Below, one piece after another: positions 53,151 to 64,000 of a stretch of DNA of 64,000 nucleotides (positions are counted from its first letter, which is position 1; each line of letters starts with the position of its first letter). Location: positions 260,469-324,468 of the forward strand of contig VZQC01006716.1 of assembly GCA_009823505.1 (NCBI GenBank), in the 5' to 3' direction. This DNA is from Rhizomys pruinosus (taxonomy: Eukaryota > Chordata > Mammalia > Rodentia > Spalacidae). The position numbers were made by a program, and so were the translations under genes. The notes under the pieces are model-generated. The model saw nothing but the letters and a program-made list of their open reading frames with translations, did no database searches and was not told the origin of the DNA.

Positions 53151-55155
53151 TGCCTGCTCCACATCCCTCTCACTGGTTCCAATATGCTTGAATTATCAGC
53201 TGGCCTGGAGCTCGCCTGTCAAGACGGCTGACTCCGAGTCAAAAGGACTGCCTCCTCTGCCTCCCACGCAATGGGACTAAAGGTGTGTTCGCCACCCCCT
53301 CCCCATGTACGGGATTAAGGTGTGTGCCACCACACCGGTCCCAAGGGGCAACACAAAACTGCCCCACCCAAAAAACTAGAGTAAGTTCCAAAACAAGCAA
53401 GTTACATTTTGGAAAGCAAACACCAAAACAATGGGATCTTTTAAACAGTCAGCTCTGAGGCATTTCCTATAGAAACTATCAACCTGTTGTGAAGCATTTG
53501 AGAAAAACTCAGATACAATGAAAACCTAGATGTTGCATCTTTGTTTTAGTGTTGAAAGAGTGTACACCAGGTAGTTCATTATTCCAAATTTTTTGATAGA
53601 TAATCCATAACCTTTTTGATGAAAAATTGGCACCTTTGGCTGTTTAATATAATTTTCTCTTAAGATGGAAGGGCCTTCCAAACTTAGAGGAAATTCTTCT
53701 ATTATCATGTCTGCAACCATAATATACTTATAGACTACAAAGTACACCTCAATCCAACACCCATGGTACGTGCACATACTTACATACACACCACCCCCCC
53801 CACCTACTACTAAAAAGATTTGTTGTTGATCTGTACGAGAAGAAAGCCATATCGTTTGATGTCCAATGAAAAACATGAAATTTTATAAATGCTTATCAGG
53901 GTTTATTTTTACATAATTAGAAAATAATGTCCTAGTAACTCATAAACAGCTGAGATCCATATGCCATTTTTTAGGCCCATTTGCAACACTTGCTCTTTAA
54001 TGAACATACCAAAGTTTACTATTTTTTCCTCATCTTGTCTCTTCTGGTAATTACTCCTAAGCTGTCCTTTTGCTAAGCCTAACTGACCCTATTTTATTTA
54101 CAAATCTAAAATGGAGGATTCCTAAAAAGTAGACAGGCCAAAGCTTGTTTGTAGTCTTGGACTTGGACAACTAATAATTGTTTCATAACCACACAATATA
54201 ACCATTATTAATTCTATTAATTAGCACAACCGTATTTAAACAATATGGTCAAAAATGCAGCCAACAATGAACATTTACTCATTAGATTGAATTTTTATAT
54301 TATTATCAATAATTATTTTAATAAAATAACTACCAACTATTAATAACAATTACTCTAATAATTAACAACAATCATTACTTAAACTGTAATAGTATGCATA
54401 CTATAAACACAATTAAAAATTGTTAACACTAAGGTGTATAAAGTCAACATTTTTCTATGTATTAGTTAGCTAAAAGATTTAATTCCCCTGTAGGATATAA
54501 TGAATTGAAATGGGAATCACATTCACTCACACATGCAACAGCTTGAAGATGGTGCCTAAAGAAGCGTACAACAGGCTTTTTTTTTTTTTTTTTGTCCTTT
54601 TGAGACAGGTCTCCCTGAGCGCTCAGGCTTGTCCGATGGAAACTCACTCTGTAGACCAGGCTGGACCTTGAACTCACAAAGATCCGCCTGGACTTGCCTC
54701 CCGAGTGCTAGGATTAAGGCGTGCGCCACCATGACACCGTCGTTGTTAAACAGTTTTATTCAAACATTTCTTTATTTAATTAAAACCAAATATCAATTTA
54801 ACATTATGTAAAGAGACTTTTTCAACCACACGTTTCTAAAAAAAAGACCAATTTATCGGACCAAGTTTGTTTTGTTAAACTTCAAGGCCTAAATTCTTCT
54901 AGACTTTGAGTTAAAACATGCTGATACAACTTGGTATGGGTGGAGGTCCACAGTCTGTCTCCGGAGATTGGAATCAAGGCTGCACTTTTAAAACACAAAG
55001 AACACTGACCCCGGGCTGAGGCTTTTGTCTTAGAAGGCCAGCCCTTCCCCCACCAGCCATCTGCTGTTTTCCAGAGCAGGAGGGGGCACAGAAAAAATTG
55101 GATCTACAAAACAGCTACATTGACCACCACCAAGCCTAGACATTTCAAGCTCAAT
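53150..55155. other. Segment with no counterpart in the clean copy
   Basis: Replaces what should be 39.1-41.3 kb (RT start, pro, gag C-terminus). B1-like debris at 53,200-53,340, then clean AT-rich low-copy DNA, with a reverse B1 at about 54,577-54,735. On the minus strand, 55,150-54,740 ends with AATAAA motifs, like a transcript 3' UTR, but I cannot name a gene. Open frames (e.g. 53526-53876 minus) are unsupported. Confidence 0.5.
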
Positions 55156-55159
55156 TTGC

Positions 55160-56222
55160 AGCTACTAATTTAGGAGTGAGCCCCCCTTTTCGCACCTCGG
55201 CGTAAGCCGTGGTGGGGAGAGTTCCTCAGAAAGCGTGTTCTGTCTCTCTGGCCTCCTAGCCTCAAAGCCGAGTAGGGGGAAGGGATGGGGCCAGTGGAGT
55301 CTGGACACTCAGGGCGTCCCAGGCCTATTCTCCTCCCTGAGACCAGGGGATCTCTCAACCTCTTCTAAAGCTAAATTCCACCCCAGGAGGTGGGAAGGGA
55401 GTCTGGGTGAAAAGTGGCTTAAGCGCCACAATCGTGGGTGTAAAAGCCCAAAGGGGATTCTCTCTGAGAATACTTTCTCTTTCTCTTGCCAGCTTTTCTA
55501 TCCACCCAAAACTTCCCAGGAGAAAAGTTGGCCCCTCTTACCCAGGATGGCCAGAAAGAGGGACATGGTCCCAGGCAGGCTCCGCGACCGCATGGTCAGT
55601 TCTAACCCCCTGGATTTTAACATCATCTCAGCGCTTTAAGCACTAGGTCCTTATCTTTTCCTATTGCGTTTCCCATTGTGGGGACTCACTTACCCGAAAG
55701 ACCGATTGGCCCCAGCCATATTGCTAGCCATTAGGGTCTCGGGGGAGGGGTCGTCTTCGAGCCCCACTTTGGGACGCCAATGACGGGGGTCATAGAGAGG
55801 TGGTTGGAACAAAGACCACCTTCTCAAGCTTCCTCGACTGCCCAAATTTACACTCTGTCGGCCCGCGTGAGTGGGGCTGGGGGAGGTAAATTGCTACTCC
55901 GAACCGAAAGCAACCACAGCAGGGAGTCAAGTCAACGTGTTACAGCTCAAAAACTCACTTTATTGCTAGGCTCACAATGAGGTTTTAAGCCGTGCCGGCT
56001 TCCCTACATGGGGTATTGTGTCTTTCCTAATTGGTCCTTTTAGGAGGCTTAATTTACAAGATTCCTAATTAATCCAATCCCTTCCCTTCCTCGCATAGTC
56101 CCTAATTATCATGTTGTACGCGAGAAGAATGAACTAGCCTTCTTTGCTCGGATGGGCAGGGTGAGTCGCGAAACTCCACAGGCTTTCTTTTGTCCTACGG
56201 CCCTTCTTCTCGGCCATTCCAT
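55160..56222 (-). repeat. Noisy counterpart of provirus 2 gag N-terminus and 5' LTR
   Basis: Matches 41,300-42,398, including the PPPAY region, gag ATG, a primer site and the LTR. Gag frame broken by indels. The 95-bp flank repeat follows at about 56,225-56,330. Confidence 0.75.
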
Positions 56223-56759
56223 CGTCATGGTTCCCTGCTGCTGGTTAGACTCTCTTAGGAAGTTATGGGAGCATTGGGAACAAGGAGTCTAGCTGGAAGA
56301 CCAAAGCTTGGGGGCGGGCTTGATGATTATAACCTGGCCTCCTTCCTATTGGGTGTTTAGTTCTTCATTCACTAGGATGTGAGGAGCTCCTTCATCCATG
56401 TTCCTGCAGTTACTGACAGATATGTCCTGATGAACTGCATCTCTGAACTATCAGTCAAACAAATCTCTCTCCCTTAGGTTGTTTGTTAAATATTCTGTCA
56501 CAATTGCCAAGAAAAGCAGCTAGCACCAGGGAATTGACAGCCTCAACCCTCCAGTACTGTTCTTGGTTTTTCTGGTGTGGCCAGCTCTTCCCTTAAACCC
56601 ATCTAAAAGCCTACCCTGAGTCACTAAATAATCATAAGTTCAGGCATGGCAGAAAGGGGCTTATTATCAGTGACAGAAGATATTCCTGTTGCCCAGGAGA
56701 TTACCAAGGGTTTTAGAAAACAGAGACAAAAAAAGATCAATCAATATTGTTCGTTGTAT

Positions 56760-56865
56760 GTGTAATTATATCTAAGATAGCATATGTATGCAATATATAT
56801 ATTTAACTTTATTTAAATATATTATATCTATATATAATATATATATTATATATAATTTGTATTTC
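56760..56865. repeat. TA-rich microsatellite at inner join
   Basis: Long alternation of TATATA with TTTAAATA interruptions, joining the 28-43 kb-like part to the 58.7-60.5 kb-like part. Confidence 0.85.
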
Positions 56866-58735
56866 TTTATATAGCCAATCACTTGATGTGCAGACTAAAT
56901 GATGAAGACCTACTGGTCATGTTACATTATTACAGACAAAGGAAAATAAGTAATACATACACTTACCCTAACTAGCTTACTAGCACAGGAGTAGAGCTGT
57001 CTTGCATGGGGCCTCTACCTTGAGCCTTCTGTAAGTGATTGCCAGGTCTTTTCCAACCAGGTTGGCATGCTTTCTTTTTCTTTTTTCCCTTTACGCTCCA
57101 TTCTCCTCACCAGCAGTGCACTGACAACATGGGATCATTCATCTCACAAAGGAACTAAAACTGTTATCCTTAGTTCCATTTTTTAAAACCTTGGAAAAGA
57201 TTTGATTTGGCCTAGCCTGGGTCACGTAAGTTTTTGGGGAATGCTTCTCATCCGTGTAGCTAAGGGCTACCCTGCACATGGCTGTGGAAGGAACACTGCC
57301 CTGAAAACCTGAAATGTGCTGTAAGATAGATGCCTTCCAAGAAAACCCAAATTTAAGGATAATACCACTCCTTAAACGTAATGTAGGGGCTGGAGAGAGA
57401 CAGCCTAGCAGTTTAAGAGCACCGAACTGCTCTGGCAAGCGACCGGGTTCGATCCCCATGCCACATGGTGGCTGGACGTCTTGTGACTCCCAGTTTTAGA
57501 GCAATCCGAGACTCTTTGACTCCGCAGATTGCACAACACGTGGTGCACAACCCTATGCAGATGAGACCATGTCACTAACACACTAAAAAAGTAAATAAAA
57601 CTAAAAATTTTTTAAAAAAAGGTATGTAATGGGATTGATTCAGTGGTATGGGAGGGTCCAACTGGCATCCAGGTATCTGGGGCCCAGAGGGGTAAAAGAT
57701 CTGAGATGTTCAAGGTTGGCTCATTCAAGAATTTGGCCTACCCTAAAGGCTAACAGTTTTTCACATGATAACCCAATTCTGTAAAATAAACTCTCGTTTC
57801 TTGCTTTTTTTTTTTCTTTTTTTGTGTTTTTGGACGACGGGTCTCCCTTGTAGTCCCAGATGGCCTGACTTACATGTTAGACCAGGCTGGCCTTGAAACT
57901 CCACCGAGATCTGCTGCTAGGATTAAAAGGTTTGTTTGTCCACCTGCCCAGCTCTATTATTTTTAAATCTCTTTGGGGCTGGTGAGATGGTCTCAGCAGG
58001 TACGTTGTGCTGTGTGGATCCAAGTTCTCTCCCCAGAAACTGAGTTGTATCTGGAACCCATGGAAAACGGTGAACGTGATAGAACTGACTCCATGACAGT
58101 GACCCTCTGACCTACCACACACTGTGGCAAAGATGCAGTGTGGCCCATACAAAATGTGTTGCCGCCGCGCATGCAATGTGTGTGGTTGTGTGTGTGTGTA
58201 TTTTAGTGGTCTCACTACGTAGTCCACGCTATGCTGAAACTTGATATGCAGATGGCACAATCCTTCCACCTCAGTCTCCCAGGTTGGGACTTCTAGGCAT
58301 GTACCACCCTCTATGCCTGGCTATGTGCACTTCTTCCAAGAGCCTTAGTCCTCTCCTCTGCATTCTCGTCCCCGTTGAGCTAGAATGGAGTACACTGACG
58401 CATGCTGCCTTAGTAGTCATCAGGACTGCATGGAAATTCCACTTTGAGAACGGGGTAGAAGGTGAGAAGACGGCAGGAATTCAGGAACATGATGGTTGTG
58501 AGCTGCTGCCAACTGGAGCTGGCCCAGGAAGATGGGAAAGAAGAAGGTTCTGGAGGATATTAGCATGTATGAGTATGGCCTGATGCTATCAAGTTACGAC
58601 CATACATACATGCAGAGGCCCAGGGAGCTCCGACGAGGGGGGGGAGGGCCTAGGGGACCGGGGGGTTGGGGGTGGGAAGAGGGGCCGCAGGCGTGCAGGG
58701 GGGTGCTGGGAACGGAACCCAGGGCTGTATATATA
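56855..58735. other. Noisy counterpart of 58,750-60,560
   Basis: Same order as the right flank: low-copy DNA, B2 plus (57,385-57,610), B1 minus (57,800-57,955), B3-like plus (57,975-58,165), GT, B1-like minus, low-copy DNA, and the start of a reverse B2 degraded to G-rich text (58,620-58,725). Confidence 0.75.
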
Positions 58736-58752
58736 TATATATATATATATAT
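58727..58752. repeat. (TA)n microsatellite
   Basis: Alternating TA at the right edge of the duplicate block. Confidence 0.95.
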
Positions 58753-59240
58753 TTGTATTTATTATATAGCCAATCATTGAGTGCAGACTAATGATGAAGA
58801 CCTACTGGTCATGTTACATTATTACAGCAAAGGAAAATAAGTAATACATACACTTACCCTAACTAGCTTACTAGCACAGGAGTAGAGCTGTCTTGCATGG
58901 GGCCTCTACCTTGAGCCTTCTGTAAGGATGCCAGGCTTTTCCAAAGGGGCAGCCCACGCTACTCCTCACCAGCAGTGCACTGACAACATGGGATCATTCA
59001 TCTCACAAAGGAACTAAAACTGTTATCCTTAGTTCCATTTTTTAAAACCTTGGAAAAGATTTGATTTGGCCTAGCCTGGGTCAGAAGTTGAACTGCTTTC
59101 TCATCCGTGTAGCTAAGGGCTACCCTGCACATGGCTGTGGAAGGAACACTGCCCTGAAAATGTGAAATGTGCTGTTAAGATAGATGCCTTCCAAGAAAAC
59201 CCAAAATTTAAGGATAATACCACTCCTTAAGAGTAATGTA
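58753..59240. other. Low-copy DNA, no gene
   Basis: No repeat or gene recognised. Two short stretches (about 58,915-58,975 and 59,080-59,100) disagree with the copy at 57.0-57.24 kb and may themselves be faulty. Confidence 0.5.
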
Positions 59241-59241
59241 G

Positions 59242-59475
59242 GGGCTGGAGAGACAGCCTAGCAGTTAAGAGCACCGACTGCTCTTGCAGAGGACCTGGGT
59301 TCGATCCCCAGTGCCCACATGGTGGCTAGGAACTGTCTTTGACTCCAGTTCTAGAGGAATCCGAGACCTTCTGACCTCCGCAGCATTGCACAACATGGGT
59401 GCACAAACCTACATGCAGATAGAACATTCATACACATAAAAAAGTAAATAAAATAAAAATTTTTTAAAAAAAGAG
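59242..59475 (+). repeat. B2 SINE
   Basis: GGGGCTGGAGAGACAGCCTAG through CATACACATAAAAAAGTAAAT; the clean counterpart of 57,385-57,610. Confidence 0.9.
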
Positions 59476-59649
59476 TAATGTAATGGGATTGATACAGTGA
59501 CTGGGAGGGTCCAACTGGCATCCAGGTATCTGGGGCCCAGAGGGGTAAAAGATCTGAGATGTTCAAGGTTGGCTCATTCAAGAATTTGGCCTACCCTAAA
59601 GGCTAACAGTTTTTCACATGATAAACCCAATTCTGTAATAATAAACTCT

Positions 59650-60178
59650 CGTTTCTTTTTTTTTTTTCTTTTTTTAGTGTTTTTTGAGACAGGGTCTCCC
59701 TGTAGTCCCAGATGGCCTAGAACTTACTATGTAGACCAGGCTGGCCTTGAACTCACAGAGATCTGCCTGCTAGGGTTAAAAGGTGTGTACCACCATGCCC
59801 AGCTATATTTATTTTTAAATATCTTTTGGGGCTGGTGAGATGGATCAGCAGGTAAGTGTGCTTGCTGGTGACTCAAGTTCTATCCCCAGAACTGAGTTCG
59901 TATCTGGAACCCATGGAAAGGTGAAGTGAGAGAACTGACTCCATGAAGTTGACCTCTGACCTACACACACACTGTGGCAGATGCAAGTGTGCACATACAA
60001 TAATGTGTGCCCGCGCATGCATGTGTGTGTGTGTGTGTGTGTGTGTATTTTAGATGGTCTCACTACGTAGTCCACGCTATGCTGAAACTTGATATGCAGA
60101 TGGCACAATCCTTCCACCTCAGTCTCCCAGGATTGGGATTCTAGGCATGTACCACCTCTATGCCTGGCTATGTGCACT
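59650..60178. repeat. B1 minus, B3-like plus, (GT)n, B1-like minus
   Basis: Reverse B1 at 59655-59808. B3-like element at 59828-60010 ('aagttctatccccagaactgagttcg'). GT run at 60,020-60,047. An old reverse B1-like piece to 60,178. Confidence 0.7.
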
Positions 60179-60394
60179 TCTTCCAAAGAGCCTTAGATCC
60201 TCTCCTCTGCTATTCTTCCCCTGTATGAGCTAGAATGGAGGTACAATGAGCATAGCTGCCATAGTAGTCATTCAGACTGCAATGGAAATTCCACTTTGAG
60301 AACGGGTAGAATAAGACGGCAGGAATTCAGGAAAATGATGGTTGTAGCTCTGCCAATCTGAGCTGCCCATGGATAGATGGGAAAGAAATGAAGT

Positions 60395-60611
60395 TCTATT
60401 TTATTTATTTAATATGTATGAGTATTTTGCCTGCATATATGTAAGTATACCCATACATACAATGCCCATGGAGCCCAGAAGAGGGTGTCTGATTCCCCTG
60501 GAACTGGTGTTACAGATGGTACTCAGCTGCCATGTGGGTGCTGGGAACTGAACCCAGGTCTTCTTGGAAGAGCAGCCAGTGCTCTTAACCACTGAGCCAC
60601 TCTCCAGCCCC
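60395..60611 (-). repeat. B2 SINE
   Basis: Reverse B2 ending GAGCCACTCTCCAGCCCCC. 60,179-60,394 before it is low-copy with no gene. Confidence 0.85.
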
Positions 60612-60664
60612 CTAAAGCTCTATTTTAAAGTCATCACTATTCTGGTCTCTTCTTTGCTGAGCCA

Positions 60665-61445
60665 GGCCCTGACAAGTGCACCTACTATGTGCCAGGCAGC
60701 TTCCCTACTGTCTTGCTGGTATCCCAGTTTGCAGCCCACACTTTCCCTATGACTTCCCTATAAACCACAGTGCCCATGGCCCAGCCTGTCTGCAAGCCAC
60801 AGTTCCCTTGATACAAATAAGTATCAAGCAAATTGCATTTATGAAGCCCTTTGTGTGATGCCAAGGCCAGCCTGTGAAGCACTTGACATGTATTAGCTGC
60901 ATGATTCTCAAATCAAACCACTGAGATAAGGGCCTTTATGCCCACATCATTTTTACTTTTATTGTTGCTGCTTGTTTGTGGGGTTTGTTTTGTTGTTTCT
61001 GGGATGGGGTTCTTTCTATATAGTCCTAGAATGCCTGAAAGTATGTAGCCCAGGATGGCCTCTAAATTATAGCAGTCCTCCTATCTCAGACACTTGAGTG
61101 CTGGGATTACAGATGTGTGCCTGGCCTTTTTTTTTTTTTTTTGGTCTTTTCGAGACAGGGTCTCCCTGTAGCCCTAGCTGGCCTGGAACTTGCTCTGTAG
61201 AACAGGCTGGTCTTGAACTCACAGAGATCCGCCTGCCTCTGCCTCCCAAGAAAGGCATGTGCCACCACACCCAGCAGCCAGGTTTTTCTTTTCTGGGAAT
61301 TGAACCTATGGCCTCATGCATGTCAGGAAGCCCTCCACCCACTACCTCACCAGCCCTCAAACTTCTTTCTGAGATGGAAAAATTGAGACTCAGAAAAATT
61401 AAATGACTTGCCCAGGTTTACTGGTATTGTGCACAAGAGACAGTG
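60665..61445 (+). repeat. MIR element split by younger SINEs
   Basis: MIR pieces: 'cctactatgtgccaggcagc' (about 60,680), 'cacttgacatgtattagctgcatgattctca' (60,880-60,955), and after the interruption 'gagatggaaaaattgagactcagaaaaattaaatgactt' (61,370-61,440). Together they follow MIR order; SINEs at about 60,960-61,355 separate them. Confidence 0.55.
60960..61355 (-). repeat. B1-like, B1 and ID/B4-like SINEs inside the MIR
   Basis: Old B1-like (60,960-61,120), a good reverse B1 (61,127-61,280), and a tail 'gggaattgaacctatggcc ... cctcaccagccc' like a reverse ID/B4 head. Confidence 0.65.
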
Positions 61446-61522
61446 ACTCCAGAGCCTCTGTTTGTAAATATCCTGCCAATAGATTGATGAAACCCAGACA
61501 AACTGATAGTGATAAAACTACA

Positions 61523-61760
61523 CTAGCTGGGTGTGATGGCACACACCCAGGAAACTCTGGCAGGATAGTGATTTTGAGATTGTTTGTTTGTTTGTTTGTT
61601 TGTTTGTTTTTGAGATGTGGTCTTCTTGTGTAGCTCTGGATGGCCTGGAACTTGCTATGTAGACCAGACTTGTCTCAATTTCACAGAGATACACCTGCTT
61701 CTGCCTTCCAAGTGCTGGAATCAAAGGTGTGCACCACCATACCCAGCCTCAAATTTGTTT
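61523..61760. repeat. B1 fragment plus, (TTTG)n, B1 minus
   Basis: 'agctgggtgtgatggcacacacc' start only (61523-61550). TTTG run at 61,580-61,608. Reverse B1 at 61,608-61,758. Confidence 0.75.
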
Positions 61761-61769
61761 TTGATTCCA

Positions 61770-61859
61770 TTTATTTATTTACTTACTTATGTGTATGTAC
61801 ATGTATGATTGCATGGATGTGTGTATAGGTGTGCACATGTGGGCATGCATGCATGTGTT

Positions 61860-61903
<44 letters not shown>

Positions 61904-62020
61904 CTTACATACTGACCATGGCTTGTTTGTGGAGGTCAGAGGACAATTTGCAGGAGATGATTCTCTACTTCTACCATGAGTCTCTGTAGAATTGCACTCA
62001 GGTCAGTAAAGTTGGCAGCT
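61770..62020 (-). repeat. B3-like SINE with (GT)n
   Basis: GT run at 61,863-61,900, then 'tggaggtcagaggacaatttgcaggag', typical of a reversed B3/B2-type element. Confidence 0.5.
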
Positions 62021-62049
62021 ACTGATCCTTCTCAAAATTTTAAAAATTT

Positions 62050-62255
62050 ATATATTTATTTTTATTCTATGTATACAAGTATTTACCTAAGTGTACACAT
62101 TCATGCAGGGCCCAAGGAAGACAGAAGAGGAAGTTGTAACCCCTGCAACTGGAGTTACAGAGGGTTGTGAGTCATCACGTGGGTGCTGGGAACCAAACCC
62201 AAGTCCTCTGCAAGAGCAGCCAGTGCTCTTAACTACTGAGCCATCTCTCCCACAT
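62050..62255 (-). repeat. B2 SINE, diverged
   Basis: Reverse B2: 'gtgggtgctgggaaccaaacccaagtcctctgcaagagcag' to 'gagccatctctcc'. Confidence 0.8.
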
Positions 62256-62685
62256 GGCTCCCCTAATCCAATTTTTTTTTAACATTCATTTATAATTATT
62301 AAGCAAGAAAAACTATAGTAAAAACTTCTGCTACCTCAATAATAATAGTTGACATGTGGTAAGAAATCAGCCTTTGAAATTTGGGGGACATCAAATTATC
62401 TGCCTAAGCATGTTTGCCAAGTATTTTTCTGGCTGCCAGACTTATTAATAGCACACTAAATTAGTATCCTTAGCACTCCTCAGATACGTGCCAACTGTAG
62501 TATATAAATACCAAGTTTTAATAGCAAGTTTAATAATAGATTTCTAATAAATACCCATAGGTACATGTAAAAGAAAGCCCATGGAATTCATGTCCTTTTC
62601 ATGTAATTGATAAAGGCTTGAAATTGTTAAAATTAACTTACAGTATGTCAAGAGAGCCTATGAAGCATACCTTAAGAATCATTTT
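62256..62685. other. AT-rich DNA, no gene
   Basis: No coding or repeat signal recognised. Confidence 0.5.
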
Positions 62686-62686
62686 G

Positions 62687-62845
62687 GCAGGGTGTGGTGG
62701 CGCACGCCTTTAATCCTAGCACTCGGGAGGCAGAGGCAGGAGGATCATTGTCAGTTCAAGGCCAGCCTGGTCTACAGAGTGAGTTCCAGGACAGCTGGGG
62801 CTACAGAGAGACTCTGTCTTGAAAAGACAAAAAGCAAAACAAACA
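62687..62845 (+). repeat. B1 SINE
   Basis: 'cagggtgtggtggcgcacgcc' to CTGTCTTGAAAAGAC with an AAC-rich tail to about 62,888. Confidence 0.9.
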
Positions 62846-63239
62846 ATAAAAAAAAACCCCAAACAGCGACAACAACAACAACAACAAACTTTTTCCTTCA
62901 TTTAAGAACTTCTCTGGGGGGAATTCTGGGCTAAGATGGCAAACTGACTATGTCTCCTCTGTAACCTCCTGAAACTCCCAACATAGTACGTACATTGCAC
63001 TAGGTATTATAAGTAGCCAGAGAGTATTTAACTTCAAAGTATATGGGAAGATGTACATAGGTTATATGCAGAGTATGTGGTTTCATAGAAGGGGCTTGAG
63101 TATCCACAGATTTGGGTAGCTGCAGGAGGCCCTGGAACCAGTCCCCTGCAGATACAGAGGGGCAGCTGTGTGGGAAAATCTCAGCAGAGAAACAGGAAAC
63201 GATAAAAGAAAAAAAAAAACAACAAAGTATGGGGGGGGT

Positions 63240-63420
63240 GTTTGGCTTCGAAGGGAGATAATTTTGAAAATGAAAATTAAGCCTCTGGATGGGTTTAACA
63301 GTAAAATAGAGATTACAAAATAAAGTCAATGATTTTGAAGCTAGAACAACAAAAAATTAAACTGAAGGAAAAAATTGAAAGATTGAAAAATATGTAGAGT
63401 CCTAGGGCCTGTGGAACAAN
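63240..63420 (+). mobile_element. Ancient L1/HAL1-like fragment
   Basis: 'gggtttaacagtaaaatagagattaca', 'gattttgaagctagaacaac' and 'cctagggcctgtgg' follow the order of a conserved old-L1 ORF1-region text (aacagcagaatggagat ... gacctgtggga). Heavily mutated. 62,890-63,239 before it has no recognised feature. Confidence 0.45.
63420..63420. other. Single N before a poly-A run
   Basis: Another 1-base undetermined site. No duplicated flank is visible here. Confidence 0.85.
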
Positions 63421-64000
63421 AAAAAAAAAAAAAAAAGAAGCATAAATTACAAAAGGAAATATGGAGAAATAAAAAATTTTAAGATATTACTAATCATGAG
63501 TTTTTATATGATAATCAGTCAATATCATGAGCCCTGTGAATCCTTAAAGGTGAAGAATATAAAATTCTATTTCAAGTATTCTTTTCCACAATTTCAAGTT
63601 TGGTGGCCAGTGGTTATCAGATGTGGTACAATCGTCATTAAGTCTAAGTCTAAGCTGGTGAAGTCTCACACTAGGTATGACTCATCCATTGGGCTTACAG
63701 GATTGTTCTCTTGGGTTTGAAATTTAGTGTTATATTTAATCCATGCTTTCTTCATGAGAATTGGTCTATTTTAAATCTTGTCAATGAAGATTGTTTAAAT
63801 GAGATAATAGAATATACAAAGCAGCTCAACAGGCACACAGCTTCCACCATATACCAAAATCAAATGGGAAAGTGCATGTAGCTATCAGCTCCATTCAGAG
63901 CTGTAGCCTCCTATACAATACAGCTTTTAAGAGACGCATTTGATAACAAGGCCTACACTAAATCTGTTGATAATCTGTGATTTAAAAGATAAAATCCAAA
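63421..64000. other. AT-rich DNA, no gene
   Basis: Short open frames only; nothing recognisable to the right edge. Confidence 0.5.

Larger units (their letters stand above)
42979..58744. other. Error-laden duplicate block, probably a pasted long read
   Basis: Co-linear with 28,384-42,978 (as 42,979-56,790) and then with 58,750-60,560 (as 56,855-58,735). Anchors: 28,384=42,980; 29,640=44,265; 31,520=46,140; 34,232=48,740; 35,770=50,310; 36,950=52,000; 39,075=53,050; 41,300=55,165; 42,398=56,222; 42,813=56,640. Most of it is full of 1-bp indels, with interspersed perfect patches. TA repeats lie at both outer edges and at the inner join. All SINEs, LTRs and ERV pieces listed for the flanks recur here and are not annotated again, except as noted. 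Confidence 0.82.

Noticed and set aside
42979..56790. Tandem segmental duplication of TRIM plus provirus as a biological amplification
   Set aside because: Co-linearity with both flanks of a TA gap and indel-type noise make an assembly artefact more likely. I keep it as an open alternative.

Overview
The window is nuclear DNA of a muroid rodent. Evidence: dense B1, B2, B3 and ID SINEs, an ORR1-type MaLR LTR, rodent L1 3' ends, and a MuERV-L-like ERV-L provirus. The 3' half of the B2 elements is of the kind seen outside Mus, so I would not call it mouse; I cannot fix the species. I found no intact host protein-coding gene, no tRNA/rRNA gene and no CRISPR array. Nearly everything with coding capacity is retroelement-derived, plus one broken TRIM-family pseudogene.

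Layout. 1-17.8 kb: SINE/L1-rich intergenic DNA, with a 35-bp minisatellite that expanded inside an L1 3' UTR. 17,823-24,378: an almost intact ERV-L provirus on the minus strand. Its two LTRs differ by about 1%, it has a 5-bp target duplication and a tRNA-Leu-type primer site, and Gag (562 aa) and Pol (1,176 aa: protease, RT, RNase H, integrase, dUTPase) lie in the same frame separated by one UGA. 25.7-26.4 kb: a 96-bp minisatellite with a three-unit higher-order period. 28.3-35.9 kb: nested SINEs, an L1-like 3' end, the TRIM pseudogene split by a B2, and a solo ERV-L LTR inside a GT repeat. 35,955-42,398: a second provirus on the minus strand, with betaretrovirus-like Gag, Pro and Pol in three successive -1 frames and remnants of a gamma/type-D-like Env. 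Its integrase tail has a nonsense codon and its env is mostly deleted and frame-broken.

42,979 to about 58,744 is a second, error-laden version of the sequence on both sides of it. 42,979-56,790 repeats 28,384-42,978, and 56,855-58,735 repeats 58,750-60,560. TA-dinucleotide tracts bound the block on both sides. The simplest reading is one uncorrected or half-corrected long read pasted whole into a TA-repeat gap, not a biological duplication. Smaller artefacts of the same kind surround the single Ns at 2002, 7077 and 32899. Features inside 42,979-58,744 should not be counted as extra gene copies.

58.7-64 kb: more SINEs, a MIR element split by younger insertions, an ancient L1 fragment, and AT-rich DNA without recognisable genes.

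The elements that work together biologically are the two proviruses: LTR promoter and poly(A) signal, primer site, Gag/Pro/Pol recoding. The ERV-L copy looks young and nearly complete. I found no unknown multigene system. The most valuable observations are the assembly artefact, the state of the two proviruses, and the possible presence/absence polymorphism of provirus 2.
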